Assembly: GCA_964406945.1 (NCBI GenBank)
Contig: CAYOTO010000014.1
Coordinates: forward strand, 10,965-74,964
Direction of reading: 5' to 3'
Source of the DNA: UBA2266 sp964406945
Lineage (GTDB): Bacteria > Planctomycetota > Phycisphaerae > Sedimentisphaerales > Anaerobacaceae
Length of the DNA stretch: 64,000 bases
Shown: positions 39,568 through 48,754 of the stretch, in pieces
Numbering within the stretch: the stretch's first letter is position 1
Layout of the letters: every line of letters starts with the position of its first letter
Notes under the pieces: generated by a model
What the model was told of the DNA's origin: nothing
Database searches by the model: none
The model's input: only the letters and a program-made list of their open reading frames with translations
Program-made: the position numbers and the translations under genes

Positions 39568-41028
39568 ATGAACAGACGTAATTTCCTGAAAGCAGCCGCG
39601 GCTTCGGCCCTGCTGGCGAAAGCACCCATTGGGCGGGCAGCATCAAAACGCAAGCCGAATTTCGTGTTCTTTCTGGTCGATGACCTCGGCTGGACGGATC
39701 TGGGGTGTTTCAACAGCAGTTTCTATGACACGCCCAATGTAGACCGGCTGCGCAAATCGGCCATGAAGTTCACTAATGCTTACGCTGCATGCCCGGTCTG
39801 TTCGCCCACCAGGGCCAGCATCATGACCGGCAAGTATCCGCAGCGGGTGGGAATTACCGACTATATCAGTTCCTCCGGAGGCAACCAGCCGGAAAAGTGG
39901 CGGCGAAATACAAAACTTCTGCCGGCCGCATACAGCGATCGCCTCGCTCACGGGGAAGTTACTATCGCCGAGGTCATGAAGAAAGCCGGCTATGCGACGT
40001 TCTTCGCCGGCAAATGGCATCTGGGTCCCGAAGGCTTCTGGCCCGAGGACCAGGGATTCGACGTTAACATGGGCGGTATCGAGAGAGGCGGCCCGTACGG
40101 CGGCAAAAAGTATTTCTCGCCGTACGGAAATCCTCGCCTGCCCGACGGCCCGGAAGGCGAACACCTGCCGGATCGCCTCGCAAGCGAAACTGTTAAGTTC
40201 ATCGCGGACAATAAAGACGGGCGGTTTTTCGCGTACCTTTCCTTCTACTCGGTTCACACACCTCTGATCGCACGGGCCGATCTGAAAGCTAAATATCAGA
40301 AAAGAGCCGAGAAACTTCCGGACGATCAGAAAGTGTGGGGAACCGAGGGCGCCCGCAAGGTCCGCCTGGTGCAGAAGCATGCTGTTTACGCCGGCATGGC
40401 CGAAGCGATGGACCTGGCTGTGGGCAAGGTGCTCGACGCACTGGACCGCCTTAAGTTGACGGACAACACGGTGGTGATATTTATGAGCGACAACGGCGGT
40501 CTGAGCACCTCCGAGGGCCATCCCACGTCCAACCTGCCGTTGCGAGCGGGCAAGGGCTGGCTGTACGAAGGCGGAATCCGCGAACCGATGATAATCCGCG
40601 CTCCGGGGATAACCCGCCCGAACAGCACGTGCGATACGCCGGTGACCAGCACCGATTTCTTCCCGACTATTCTGGATCTGGCTTCGCTGCCGGCAAGGCC
40701 TGAACTTCATCTGGACGGCGTCAGTCTGGTTCCGCTTCTGGAAGGCGGCAATCTGCCGCGGCGGCCGCTGTTCTGGCATTATCCGCATTACGGCAATCAG
40801 GGCGGAGCACCCGGTGGTGCGGTGCGGCTCGGCGATTACAAACTGATCGAGTGGTACGAGGACGGCGAACTCGAACTTTATAATCTGAAAGAAGATGTCG
40901 GCGAAGAGAATGACCTGGCCGACGAACGGCCCAGACTTGTCAGACGACTGCGCGGAATGCTGGAAGAATGGCGAAAAGAGGTCGGGGCTAAAATGCCGTC
41001 AAAAAATCCCAGTTACAAAAAAGGATGA
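39568..41028 (+). CDS. Tat-exported type I sulfatase
   Basis: 486 residues. A short Tat-like leader (NRRNFLKAAAASALLAKAP) precedes the alkaline-phosphatase-fold sulfatase domain. The core C78-S-P-T-R is the signature in which the Cys is changed to formylglycine. Asp38/Asp39 in LVDDLGWTDLG and the later SDNGG run give metal ligands. It removes sulfate esters, here probably from an algal-type polysaccharide given the GH78 gene downstream; that substrate is inference. The gap to the ThuA gene is 34 bases and to the next gene seven. No maturation enzyme is in the window, so formylglycine would be made by a gene elsewhere. Confidence 0.92.
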   Translation: MNRRNFLKAAAASALLAKAPIGRAASKRKPNFVFFLVDDLGWTDLGCFNSSFYDTPNVDRLRKSAMKFTNAYAACPVCSPTRASIMTGKYPQRVGITDYISSSGGNQPEKWRRNTKLLPAAYSDRLAHGEVTIAEVMKKAGYATFFAGKWHLGPEGFWPEDQGFDVNMGGIERGGPYGGKKYFSPYGNPRLPDGPEGEHLPDRLASETVKFIADNKDGRFFAYLSFYSVHTPLIARADLKAKYQKRAEKLPDDQKVWGTEGARKVRLVQKHAVYAGMAEAMDLAVGKVLDALDRLKLTDNTVVIFMSDNGGLSTSEGHPTSNLPLRAGKGWLYEGGIREPMIIRAPGITRPNSTCDTPVTSTDFFPTILDLASLPARPELHLDGVSLVPLLEGGNLPRRPLFWHYPHYGNQGGAPGGAVRLGDYKLIEWYEDGELELYNLKEDVGEENDLADERPRLVRRLRGMLEEWRKEVGAKMPSKNPSYKKG

Positions 41029-41035
41029 GTTTAGA

Positions 41036-42079
41036 ATGATTGCGACCAGGGCGACCGCAAGCCTGATGATTGTCTGTCTGGCAGCGACCGGCAGCCTCTT
41101 CGGAAATGAGATCGATGTCCGCATCGAGAATTTCACTGTTCCGCCGTCCACCGGACCGGTTACACACATAACGGTCCGCAATACCGGCAGCGAAACACGC
41201 AACTTAACGGTCGCTCCTGAATTTCCCGCGGGCTGGCGATGGTCGCCCGCACGACGTCAGATCACACTCGCGCCCGGAAAGCTCGAACGAGTACCCTTCA
41301 CCATCGACAAGGCCGTAAATTCCTCCTCGAACAGTTACGCTGTACAGGCAACCGTATCCGACTCCTCCCGGAGCCGAACCTGGAAGCGGAAAGTTGTCTG
41401 CGCGAGTGCACCGTATTTCAAACCGGAAATCGACGGCAAATTCGACGACTGGGAAGACGCAATTCCCATAACCTTCAAAACGGCGAAAAAAAAGACCGTG
41501 GTAAGCACCTACTGGAACAGGAGGCGTTTTTCGCTGTACGTCCAGGTCGAAGAAGACGATCTTTCGGGCTACAAGAAAGGTAAAGGCCGATTCGATGCAG
41601 TGCAGTTCGCCCTGGCTCCGGCCAAGGCAGTTACCGGAACCGGACCGACCGACAAAGCAGGCCGGTACGAGTTTCTCCTGGTCCACTGCCCCGGCCTGTT
41701 CGCTAAAGACAAGTGCTTTCGCCTGATCGAAGCCGGCGATTCGCTTTCTAAAGCCCGGGAGCCTGATCCGCTCGATTCTCTGCTGTTCGAAGAGGCACAG
41801 ATCGCCGTAAAGAGAAAGGGACCGATCACACACTACGAATGTTCCGTGCCATTCGCAGCCATGCCGACTATACGGCCGGATACGGGCAGGGAAATCAATT
41901 TCTCGCTGCTGGTGCATGATCCCGACGGAACCGGCGTTCGCGACTTCGGACACGCCGCAGGACTTTGGCCCGACCTACGAGACCCGCTGGCATGGTGCGA
42001 ATGGCTCGAAGTCGACTGGTCCGATGATCGGCCCTACGACGGCAAAATCGAATGGGGGCTCTGTTCTTCCAAACACTAG
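41036..42079 (+). CDS. Exported CBM9-like carbohydrate-binding protein
   Basis: 347 residues with a signal peptide (1-23). The N-terminal part (25-120) looks like a NEW3-type beta-sandwich (VPPSTGPVTHITVRNTGSET). The C-terminal part (130-345) starts with KPEIDGKFDDWEDAIPI, the opening of family-9 carbohydrate-binding-like domains. The longer open frame begins inside the sulfatase gene. I chose the ATG at 41036 because GGATGAG precedes it and a signal peptide follows. It probably presents sugar chains to the enzymes of the locus. Confidence 0.7.
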   Translation: MIATRATASLMIVCLAATGSLFGNEIDVRIENFTVPPSTGPVTHITVRNTGSETRNLTVAPEFPAGWRWSPARRQITLAPGKLERVPFTIDKAVNSSSNSYAVQATVSDSSRSRTWKRKVVCASAPYFKPEIDGKFDDWEDAIPITFKTAKKKTVVSTYWNRRRFSLYVQVEEDDLSGYKKGKGRFDAVQFALAPAKAVTGTGPTDKAGRYEFLLVHCPGLFAKDKCFRLIEAGDSLSKAREPDPLDSLLFEEAQIAVKRKGPITHYECSVPFAAMPTIRPDTGREINFSLLVHDPDGTGVRDFGHAAGLWPDLRDPLAWCEWLEVDWSDDRPYDGKIEWGLCSSKH

Positions 42080-42106
42080 ACACACGTTAATTACATGGAG
42101 GTCAAA

Positions 42107-43165
42107 ATGACCGCTGCAGTCAGATCAACAAGGTGTTTTGTTGTATTGACGATCGTTGCGTCACTGGCAGTTTTCACCGGATGTTCCGTCAATGAAACGT
42201 ACGTCACGGAACCGGCGGCAATCGATGCGCCGATCACAGTCGAAGTCGCTTCGGCACAGAATGCCGATCCCTACGAAGCCGGCGTGCTGGCAGCCAGAGA
42301 ACTTCGAGATAAGATGGGTGATTCGCAGCCGCATACGGTAGTTTTGACCGAATGCTTCGAAGACGAATCCCGAAAGCAGAGACTTCTCAAGGGCGTCTGT
42401 TCGGTGCTGCCGAAGCAGAAAGTGTTCGGTTTCTCCACTTACGGCTCGTTCACACAGGAGGGCTGCTTCGATCTCGATTCTGTCAGTCTGATGGGAATCG
42501 GAGGCAACGGCGTAGCAACCGCGGCGGCCCTGCAGCGTCAGATGGGCATAGAGGGCCTGACCATGGAAGAAAACGAAGACGAACTCAGGCGCCGCCTGCG
42601 AGCGGCCGGTTCTTTAGTAACCGCCAAGCTTTCGAGGACGACCAGAGATCGGCTGCTGATTCTGATGGCCGATGCTCACTCGCCTAAAAACCAGTTTCTG
42701 GTCGAAGGGGCACAGGACGTCGTCGGGGGTAAGTTTCCGATCACGGGCGGTTCAGCGAACAAGAACGCCGGACAGACGTTTGTTTACTTTCAGGGCAAAA
42801 TGTACCAGGACAGCGTCGTAGCGTTGCTCCTTTCGGGTGACTTCAGCGTTGCGATGTCCGGCAGAGAGGCAAAAGACAATGCTGCGGTTATATCCACCGC
42901 CCGCGAAGGAGCCGAAGAGGCATTGGCCGGCTCCGCTGGCGAGCCTTTTGCGATCCTCGCGTTCAACTGTGCCGGTCGCAAGGGCAAACTCGACAACATA
43001 GCAGACGAACTTACCGCCATCCAGAACGCAATCGGCGACAAGACGCCACTTTACGGTGCATACTGTGCAGGTGAAATCGGCCCGGCTGACGTAGCCGAAA
43101 CCGACCCGGAAGTCCTGAGCAGCGGGGTTGGCTGGCACGTGATGTTTACGGTTCTGGGTCGATAG
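42107..43165 (+). CDS. FIST-domain lipoprotein
   Basis: 352 residues. The signal peptide ends in a lipobox (FTGC near residue 25). The rest matches the FIST_N and FIST_C sensory domains: VEVASAQNADPYEAGVLAAR, FGFSTYGSFTQEG, and near the end AFNCAGRK and YGAYCAGEIGP. FIST domains normally sit in the cytoplasm and bind small ligands such as amino acids. Here the domain is exported and membrane-anchored, which is unusual. GGAGG stands five bases before the ATG. Ligand and partner unknown. Confidence 0.75.
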   Translation: MTAAVRSTRCFVVLTIVASLAVFTGCSVNETYVTEPAAIDAPITVEVASAQNADPYEAGVLAARELRDKMGDSQPHTVVLTECFEDESRKQRLLKGVCSVLPKQKVFGFSTYGSFTQEGCFDLDSVSLMGIGGNGVATAAALQRQMGIEGLTMEENEDELRRRLRAAGSLVTAKLSRTTRDRLLILMADAHSPKNQFLVEGAQDVVGGKFPITGGSANKNAGQTFVYFQGKMYQDSVVALLLSGDFSVAMSGREAKDNAAVISTAREGAEEALAGSAGEPFAILAFNCAGRKGKLDNIADELTAIQNAIGDKTPLYGAYCAGEIGPADVAETDPEVLSSGVGWHVMFTVLGR

Positions 43166-43263
43166 CCGCGCGCTCTCATTTGTGCTCAAGAGTAAATCCG
43201 GAATACACAGAGCCGTTGTGCCATGGTCCTTCGGGCGCGAATCGGCACATAACAGGATTGTTA

Positions 43264-46200
43264 ATGAGTCACCTGAAATTTGCAGCTTGTATCTGGGTAG
43301 TACTGTTGGTTGGTTTTCCCGGGCAGTGCCAGGCCGATGCTAACTCCGCCAAAAGCCATGCCTGGTTTGCGGCCGTTCATAAGGCGCGAAACAGCTTGAC
43401 AGACCCGCAGCTTTTGGTACAGGAAAGATCTGAACGGCTGCATGGGATTATTTTGAACTTGATGCGCAAATGGCCCGTCCGCACCGACTGGCTCGGCCAG
43501 GACTGTCGGCCGGATTTTAAGACATGGCTGCAAAACGATGATATCGACGCATATTGCGATATTATCAAACGAGCAATATCCGAGGCCGGGCCAGGCGCAC
43601 CAGAGCTTCGCGAAGAGTTAGCGCAACTGCGTGCAAGCGACGCCGCGACCGATGACTTCTCGTGGTTGGTGCTTTACGAAAGAGCGTGCCTGCAACGGCG
43701 AAAACTTCGGCTCAAAGACCTGCTCGAGCGAAAGCAGAGATTCGTTTTCACCAAACACTTCAACATGGGCGGCTCGCATTACGCCTATACAGAGGCCCAG
43801 TCGGACGCCCAGGCCGAGCGCAGTTTTCGGCCGGGAACAGCCTTATGTATTGTGACGATGGACGCGCCCTTGGGCCATGTCGAAACGCTTATCGAAGATG
43901 CCGACGGCGTAATTCGGGACCCGGACGTTTCGTACGACGGCAAACGAATTCTCTTTTCGTGGAAGAAGTCCGACCGCAAAGACGATTATCACCTCTACGA
44001 AATGGATCCGGCCACACGAAATCTAACCCAGATAACCTCGGGACTGGGTTTCGCCGACTACGAAGGCGCTTATCTCCCCGACGGCGATATCGTATTCAAT
44101 TCCACCCGCTGCGTACAAACAGTCGACTGCTGGTGGACCGAGGTCAGCAATCTTTACAGGTGCGACCGACAGGGCAGGTTTATGCGTCGGCTGAGTTTCG
44201 ACCAGGTCCATACCAACTTTCCAACCGTTTTGGATGACGGACGAATCGTCTACACCCGCTGGGACTATAATGATCGGGGTCAGATTTACCCTCAGCCGCT
44301 GTACCAGATGAACCCCGACGGCACCGGCCAGGCCGAGTTTTACGGCAATAACTCATGGTTCCCCACGACTATTCTGCACGCCAGAGGCATTCCGGGCACG
44401 ACAAAGCTCATAGCAATCGCAACCGGTCACCATACTCGCCAGACCGGTAAACTCATAGTAATCGATCCCGCCAGAGGAAATCAGGAGAACAGCGGAGTGC
44501 AGCTAATCGCCCCCGTTCGCGAGACGCCCGCCGAGCGAATCGACAAATACGGCCAGGAAGGCGAACTCTTTCAGTACCCGTATCCGCTCAGTGAGAAAGA
44601 ATACATCGTAACCTACAGTCCCTTCGGCTGGGAACTGGAGCCGGTTCTGTTCAACATATATTACATGACCATCGACGGCAAACGCGAACTGCTTGTTTCG
44701 GACCCGCACATATCCTGCAATCAGCCGATCCCGATCTCGCCACGGCCCAAACCGCATAAACGACCCGGAAATGCCGACTACAGCAAGTCCAGCGGGGTCT
44801 ATTACGTGCAGGATATTTATAAAGGCCAGGGGCTCGCCGGCGTGCAGCGCGGCACAGTAAAAGAACTGCGGGTGGTAGAGATTCGCTTCCGCGCCGCCGG
44901 AGTCAGATCGAACCGCAACAGAGGCCCGGCCGGAGGCGCGTTGGTAAGCACTCCAATCGCCATTGGCAACGGGGCCTGGGATGTCAAAGCCGTCCTGGGC
45001 GACGCCAAAGTCTATCCGGATGGATCGGCCTGCTTCGAAGTGCCCGCCAGGACCCCGGTCTACTTCCAGGCACTGGACGAAAAAGGCCGCGCGGTCCAGT
45101 CCATGCGAACCTGGTCCACCCTGCAGCCCGGCGAAACACTTTCGTGCGTAGGGTGCCATGAAAAGAAAAATGAAACGCCCGGTACGTTGGCCAGGCCCAC
45201 TCTGGCCATGAAAGCAGGCCCGCAGAAACTCGAACCCTTCTACGGCCCGCCGCGCGGATTCAGCTTCAACCGCGAAATACAGCCGATCCTGGACAAACAC
45301 TGCATCGGTTGTCACACTAAACGCCCCGGCCGGTCCGGCGGCAAGGCCTTCAGTCTGCTCGATACGCCCAATCCGAGCAAGAACGAAGGCAGGTTGTGGT
45401 CTGATTCTTATCTGGCCCTGACCAGCCGCGGCAATCCGGACAAAGGGCCCGTCCGCTGGCTGAACGTCCAGTCGGTCCCCCCGGTGCTTCGCCCGTATTT
45501 CGCCGGGTCGTGTAAAAGCCCGCTGATGGATATGCTCGAAAATGGTCATAAAGGCGTTGATCTCAGCCCCGAAGAACTGGAAAAAATCGCCTGCTGGATA
45601 GACCTTCTTGTCCCCTACAGCGGCGACTATCTCGAAGCCAACTGCTGGACCGAAGATGAGCTGGGCAAATATCTGCACTATCAACGCAAGCGAGACGCGA
45701 TGGCTGCATCCGAAGCTGCTAACATCCGTGAGATGATCGATCCCGCACGGGCAGCCGCAGAGTTCCAGCCGGAGACCTTCAGAGTGGACAATCCCTACCG
45801 AAATCTCGCTCTGAATCCCGATGACAAGCAGGGTTACGCCCGAAGCTGGCCGCACGCATCCAGCAACAGCGAATGTCGCAACTCGCCTGCGTTCGCGGCA
45901 TGCAATGCCATTGACGGCAATGTTGCAAATACCGGCCACGGGCCGAAGTTTCCGTCCTGGGGGCCCGACAGAGGTGACGGATTGTGGTGGAAGCTCGATT
46001 TCGGCCGCATGGTCGAGATCGACAAACTCGTTGTCTACATCAGGGCCGATTTTCCGCACGACGACTACTGGCACAGCGCAACAATCGCCTTCTCCGATGG
46101 GACCACTCACAGCATAAACATAAAAAAGACGGCAGAGCCCCAGACCTTTGAATTCGACAAGAGGACCGTCTCGTGGCTCAAACTCACGGACCTGAAGCAA

Positions 46201-46308
46201 CAAGAACCGCTCGGCTGGTGTGCAATTACCGAGATCCAGGTCTGGGGAGAAGATCTTTACCCGGCCCTTGCGCCCGTCGCGGCAGTCCTTAACAATGAGG
46301 CCAAATAA
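43264..46308 (+). CDS. PD40-propeller protein with two c-type haem motifs and a C-terminal F5/8C domain
   Basis: 1,014 residues. The signal peptide (1-25) is followed by a beta-propeller of PD40/TolB type (about 160-420) and a middle region resembling the hydrazine synthase alpha subunit. Two CxxCH motifs follow (CVGCH 628-632 and CIGCH 680-684), then an F5/8-type C domain (880-1005). An upstream in-frame start at 43180 would add 28 residues without ribosome site. ATG at 43264 has AGGA before it and a signal peptide after it. It is a rearranged paralogue of the 30256-34026 product. A periplasmic di-haem redox role is likely; the substrate is unknown. Confidence 0.75.
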   Translation: MSHLKFAACIWVVLLVGFPGQCQADANSAKSHAWFAAVHKARNSLTDPQLLVQERSERLHGIILNLMRKWPVRTDWLGQDCRPDFKTWLQNDDIDAYCDIIKRAISEAGPGAPELREELAQLRASDAATDDFSWLVLYERACLQRRKLRLKDLLERKQRFVFTKHFNMGGSHYAYTEAQSDAQAERSFRPGTALCIVTMDAPLGHVETLIEDADGVIRDPDVSYDGKRILFSWKKSDRKDDYHLYEMDPATRNLTQITSGLGFADYEGAYLPDGDIVFNSTRCVQTVDCWWTEVSNLYRCDRQGRFMRRLSFDQVHTNFPTVLDDGRIVYTRWDYNDRGQIYPQPLYQMNPDGTGQAEFYGNNSWFPTTILHARGIPGTTKLIAIATGHHTRQTGKLIVIDPARGNQENSGVQLIAPVRETPAERIDKYGQEGELFQYPYPLSEKEYIVTYSPFGWELEPVLFNIYYMTIDGKRELLVSDPHISCNQPIPISPRPKPHKRPGNADYSKSSGVYYVQDIYKGQGLAGVQRGTVKELRVVEIRFRAAGVRSNRNRGPAGGALVSTPIAIGNGAWDVKAVLGDAKVYPDGSACFEVPARTPVYFQALDEKGRAVQSMRTWSTLQPGETLSCVGCHEKKNETPGTLARPTLAMKAGPQKLEPFYGPPRGFSFNREIQPILDKHCIGCHTKRPGRSGGKAFSLLDTPNPSKNEGRLWSDSYLALTSRGNPDKGPVRWLNVQSVPPVLRPYFAGSCKSPLMDMLENGHKGVDLSPEELEKIACWIDLLVPYSGDYLEANCWTEDELGKYLHYQRKRDAMAASEAANIREMIDPARAAAEFQPETFRVDNPYRNLALNPDDKQGYARSWPHASSNSECRNSPAFAACNAIDGNVANTGHGPKFPSWGPDRGDGLWWKLDFGRMVEIDKLVVYIRADFPHDDYWHSATIAFSDGTTHSINIKKTAEPQTFEFDKRTVSWLKLTDLKQQEPLGWCAITEIQVWGEDLYPALAPVAAVLNNEAK

Positions 46309-46347
46309 GATCAGACCGCAACACGTACACCAAACAGGGAGCACTAT

Positions 46348-48720
46348 ATGTCAGAACACAAGCGTTTCACTTTGATCGTCGCGGCAGTGGCAATTACTTC
46401 TATATTCGTGTCAAAGGCAAACGCCGTATGGCAGGCAAAGTGGATCGGTCCCGGCGAGCCGCAGAGCCAGAACACCTGGCTTTGTTTTCGCAAGCAGTTC
46501 GACCTGTCGGCGAAACCTAACTCGATGGCGGTCAAAATAGCATGCGACAGCAAGTACTGGCTCTGGATCAACGGTGATCTTGTGGTGTTCGAGGGTCAGC
46601 TCAAACGAGGTCCGACGCCGCAGGACACCTACTACGACAAAGTCGAAATCGGCGAACGTCTCAACAAGGGCGAAAACACCGTCGCAGTGCTCGTCTGGTA
46701 CTGGGGCAGACACGGTTTTTCACACAACTCCAGTGGAAAAGCCGGACTGATCTTCGAATCGACAGACAGCGACATCCGAATCCTGAGCGACAAAACGTGG
46801 AAGGTTACTCGACACCCGTCGTACGGCCCCACAGAAGGACCGCACCCGAACTTCCGACTTCCCGAATTCAATATACTGTACGACGCCCGGAAGGCCCCCG
46901 GCCCCTGGACGCAGCCCGAATACGACGACAGTAGATGGCAAGATGCCGTTGAATACGGAACACCGCCAACCGCCCCCTGGAATAACCTGGTCCAAAGGCC
47001 GATCCCACTCTGGAAAGACAGCGGCCTTATGGACTATGAAAATAAACTGCACATCCCTGAAACAGCGTATGGCGAAGAAATAGTCTGCACTCTGCCGGCC
47101 AACATCCACATAACGCCGTATCTGAAAATCGACGCCCCGGCGGGCAGGAGAATCGACATAATGACCGACAACTACCGCGGCGGAGGCAGCCCGAACGTCA
47201 GGGCCGTATACATAACGAAAAAGGGCGTTCAGGAATATGAGTCGCCCGGCTGGATGAACGGCCACGATGTGCGGTATAGAATTCCAGAAGGAATCAGGAT
47301 CCTCGACCTTAAGTACCGCGAGACCGGCTATAATGCAGAGTTCGTAGGCGAGTTGAAATGTGATGACGAGGACCTGAACACGCTTTGGCAAAAAGCCAAA
47401 CGCACACTATACGTCACCATGCGCGATACCTATATGGACTGCCCTGACCGCGAAAGGGCCCAGTGGTGGGGAGACGCCGCGAATGAGCTGGGCGAGGCCT
47501 TCTACGTATTCGACTATGAAAGAGGCCCTCTGCTGGCCAAAAAAGGCATCTACGAGCTGGCTCTCTGGCACAAGGACGACGGCTCACTGTATTCGCCCGT
47601 ACCCTCGGGCAGACCCGCATCGGACATGACCGAGCCGGACGAAAAAGAGGGCTACTGGTACAAGGAGCTGCCCCGACAGATGCTCACAAGCATCGGGTGG
47701 TACGGGTTCTGGACTTACTACATGTACACCGGCGACAAGCAGACCATCGCCGAGGTGTATCCGGCGGTGCGAAACTATCTCAGACTTTGGCGAATCGGCG
47801 ACAACGGCCTTGTGGTACACAGAACCGGCGACTGGGACTGGACCGACTGGGGTAGTAACAAGGACGTGCCTGTAATAGAAAACGCATGGCTGTATCTTGC
47901 ACTGAAAGCCGCCGTAGAAATGGCCCGCCTTTCCGGCAACTCTGACGATATTGCACAATACACTGCCAAAATGGAATCTATCGAATCCAATTTCAATAAG
48001 ACCTTCTGGCGTGCGGACAAATACCGCTCGCCCGGCTACGCAGGCGAGACTGACGACCGGGCAAACGCGATGGCTGTAGTGGCGGGACTGGCAAAAGACG
48101 AGTATTATCCCGCGATAGCGGAAGTGCTCGCCAGACAATATCATGCCAGCCCGTATATGGAGAAATATGTCCTGGAAGCACTGTACCTGATGGATCGGCC
48201 CGGGCAGGCTGTCGCTCGCGCAAAAAGACGCTGGGCCGACCAGATTGAAAGCGAACTCACGACTCTATGGGAAGGCTGGGGGATCGGCAAAGAAGGTTAC
48301 GGCGGGGGCACATACAACCATGCATGGTCCGGAGGTGCTCTGACCGTTTTGAGCCAATACGCGGCCGGGGTTGCACCAATTGAACCTGGTTATCAATCGT
48401 ACGCAGTCATTCCTCAGATGTCGCCTCTGAAGTCAATCGATGCTGTCATCCCGACGCCCAGGGGCAACATCCATCTGAGCCTGCGAGACAAGTCGACGGC
48501 ATTCGAGATCGAACTGGACTCACCCGAAGGCTCAGCCGCACTACTGGCGATTCCCGGAACAACGGAGTCCTTTAAGAGCATGACTGCGAACGGCAGAACA
48601 TTGCTCGAAAACGGCAAGACCGTCTCCCGTGCCCGCGGCATCCGATTCGTCGGATCGGAGGATAACCGCACCAGGTTCGAGTTGGCACCGGGAACGTGGC
48701 GAATAAAAGCTGCAAAGTAG
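46348..48720 (+). CDS. GH78 alpha-L-rhamnosidase-like enzyme
   Basis: 790 residues, exported (signal ending SKANA). N-terminal beta domains (WQAKWIGPGEPQSQN; a lectin-like part with DSKYWLWINGDLVVFEG) are followed by an (alpha/alpha)6 barrel and a final beta domain. The catalytic run is DCPDRERAQWWGD, with D364, E369 and D376 spaced 5 and 7 apart as in GH78. A later EGWG run fits the Glu base region. GGGAG precedes the ATG. As the last gene of the plus-strand locus and followed by a terminator-like hairpin, it probably removes terminal rhamnose from the same sulfated glycan treated by the sulfatase. Confidence 0.8.
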   Translation: MSEHKRFTLIVAAVAITSIFVSKANAVWQAKWIGPGEPQSQNTWLCFRKQFDLSAKPNSMAVKIACDSKYWLWINGDLVVFEGQLKRGPTPQDTYYDKVEIGERLNKGENTVAVLVWYWGRHGFSHNSSGKAGLIFESTDSDIRILSDKTWKVTRHPSYGPTEGPHPNFRLPEFNILYDARKAPGPWTQPEYDDSRWQDAVEYGTPPTAPWNNLVQRPIPLWKDSGLMDYENKLHIPETAYGEEIVCTLPANIHITPYLKIDAPAGRRIDIMTDNYRGGGSPNVRAVYITKKGVQEYESPGWMNGHDVRYRIPEGIRILDLKYRETGYNAEFVGELKCDDEDLNTLWQKAKRTLYVTMRDTYMDCPDRERAQWWGDAANELGEAFYVFDYERGPLLAKKGIYELALWHKDDGSLYSPVPSGRPASDMTEPDEKEGYWYKELPRQMLTSIGWYGFWTYYMYTGDKQTIAEVYPAVRNYLRLWRIGDNGLVVHRTGDWDWTDWGSNKDVPVIENAWLYLALKAAVEMARLSGNSDDIAQYTAKMESIESNFNKTFWRADKYRSPGYAGETDDRANAMAVVAGLAKDEYYPAIAEVLARQYHASPYMEKYVLEALYLMDRPGQAVARAKRRWADQIESELTTLWEGWGIGKEGYGGGTYNHAWSGGALTVLSQYAAGVAPIEPGYQSYAVIPQMSPLKSIDAVIPTPRGNIHLSLRDKSTAFEIELDSPEGSAALLAIPGTTESFKSMTANGRTLLENGKTVSRARGIRFVGSEDNRTRFELAPGTWRIKAAK

Positions 48721-48732
48721 GCTCGCACGCAC

Positions 48733-48754
48733 AGTCTGATTATGCAGACTTTTT
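48733..48754 (+). terminator. Terminator-like hairpin after the GH78 gene
   Basis: AGTCTG and CAGACT form a 6-bp stem with a 6-base loop, directly followed by five T residues, 13 bases after the GH78 stop. It extends into the last codons of the converging P-type ATPase gene. The stem is short, so strength is uncertain. Confidence 0.45.

Noticed and set aside
30256..46308. Idea that the hydrazine-synthase-like proteins mean an anammox organism
   Set aside because: Only the propeller/haem layout is similar; no beta or gamma subunit, hydroxylamine oxidoreductase or other anammox gene is present in the window.
44503..46344. A 613-codon minus-strand frame inside the haem-propeller gene
   Set aside because: Antisense shadow of a gene with signal peptide, propeller and two CxxCH motifs.
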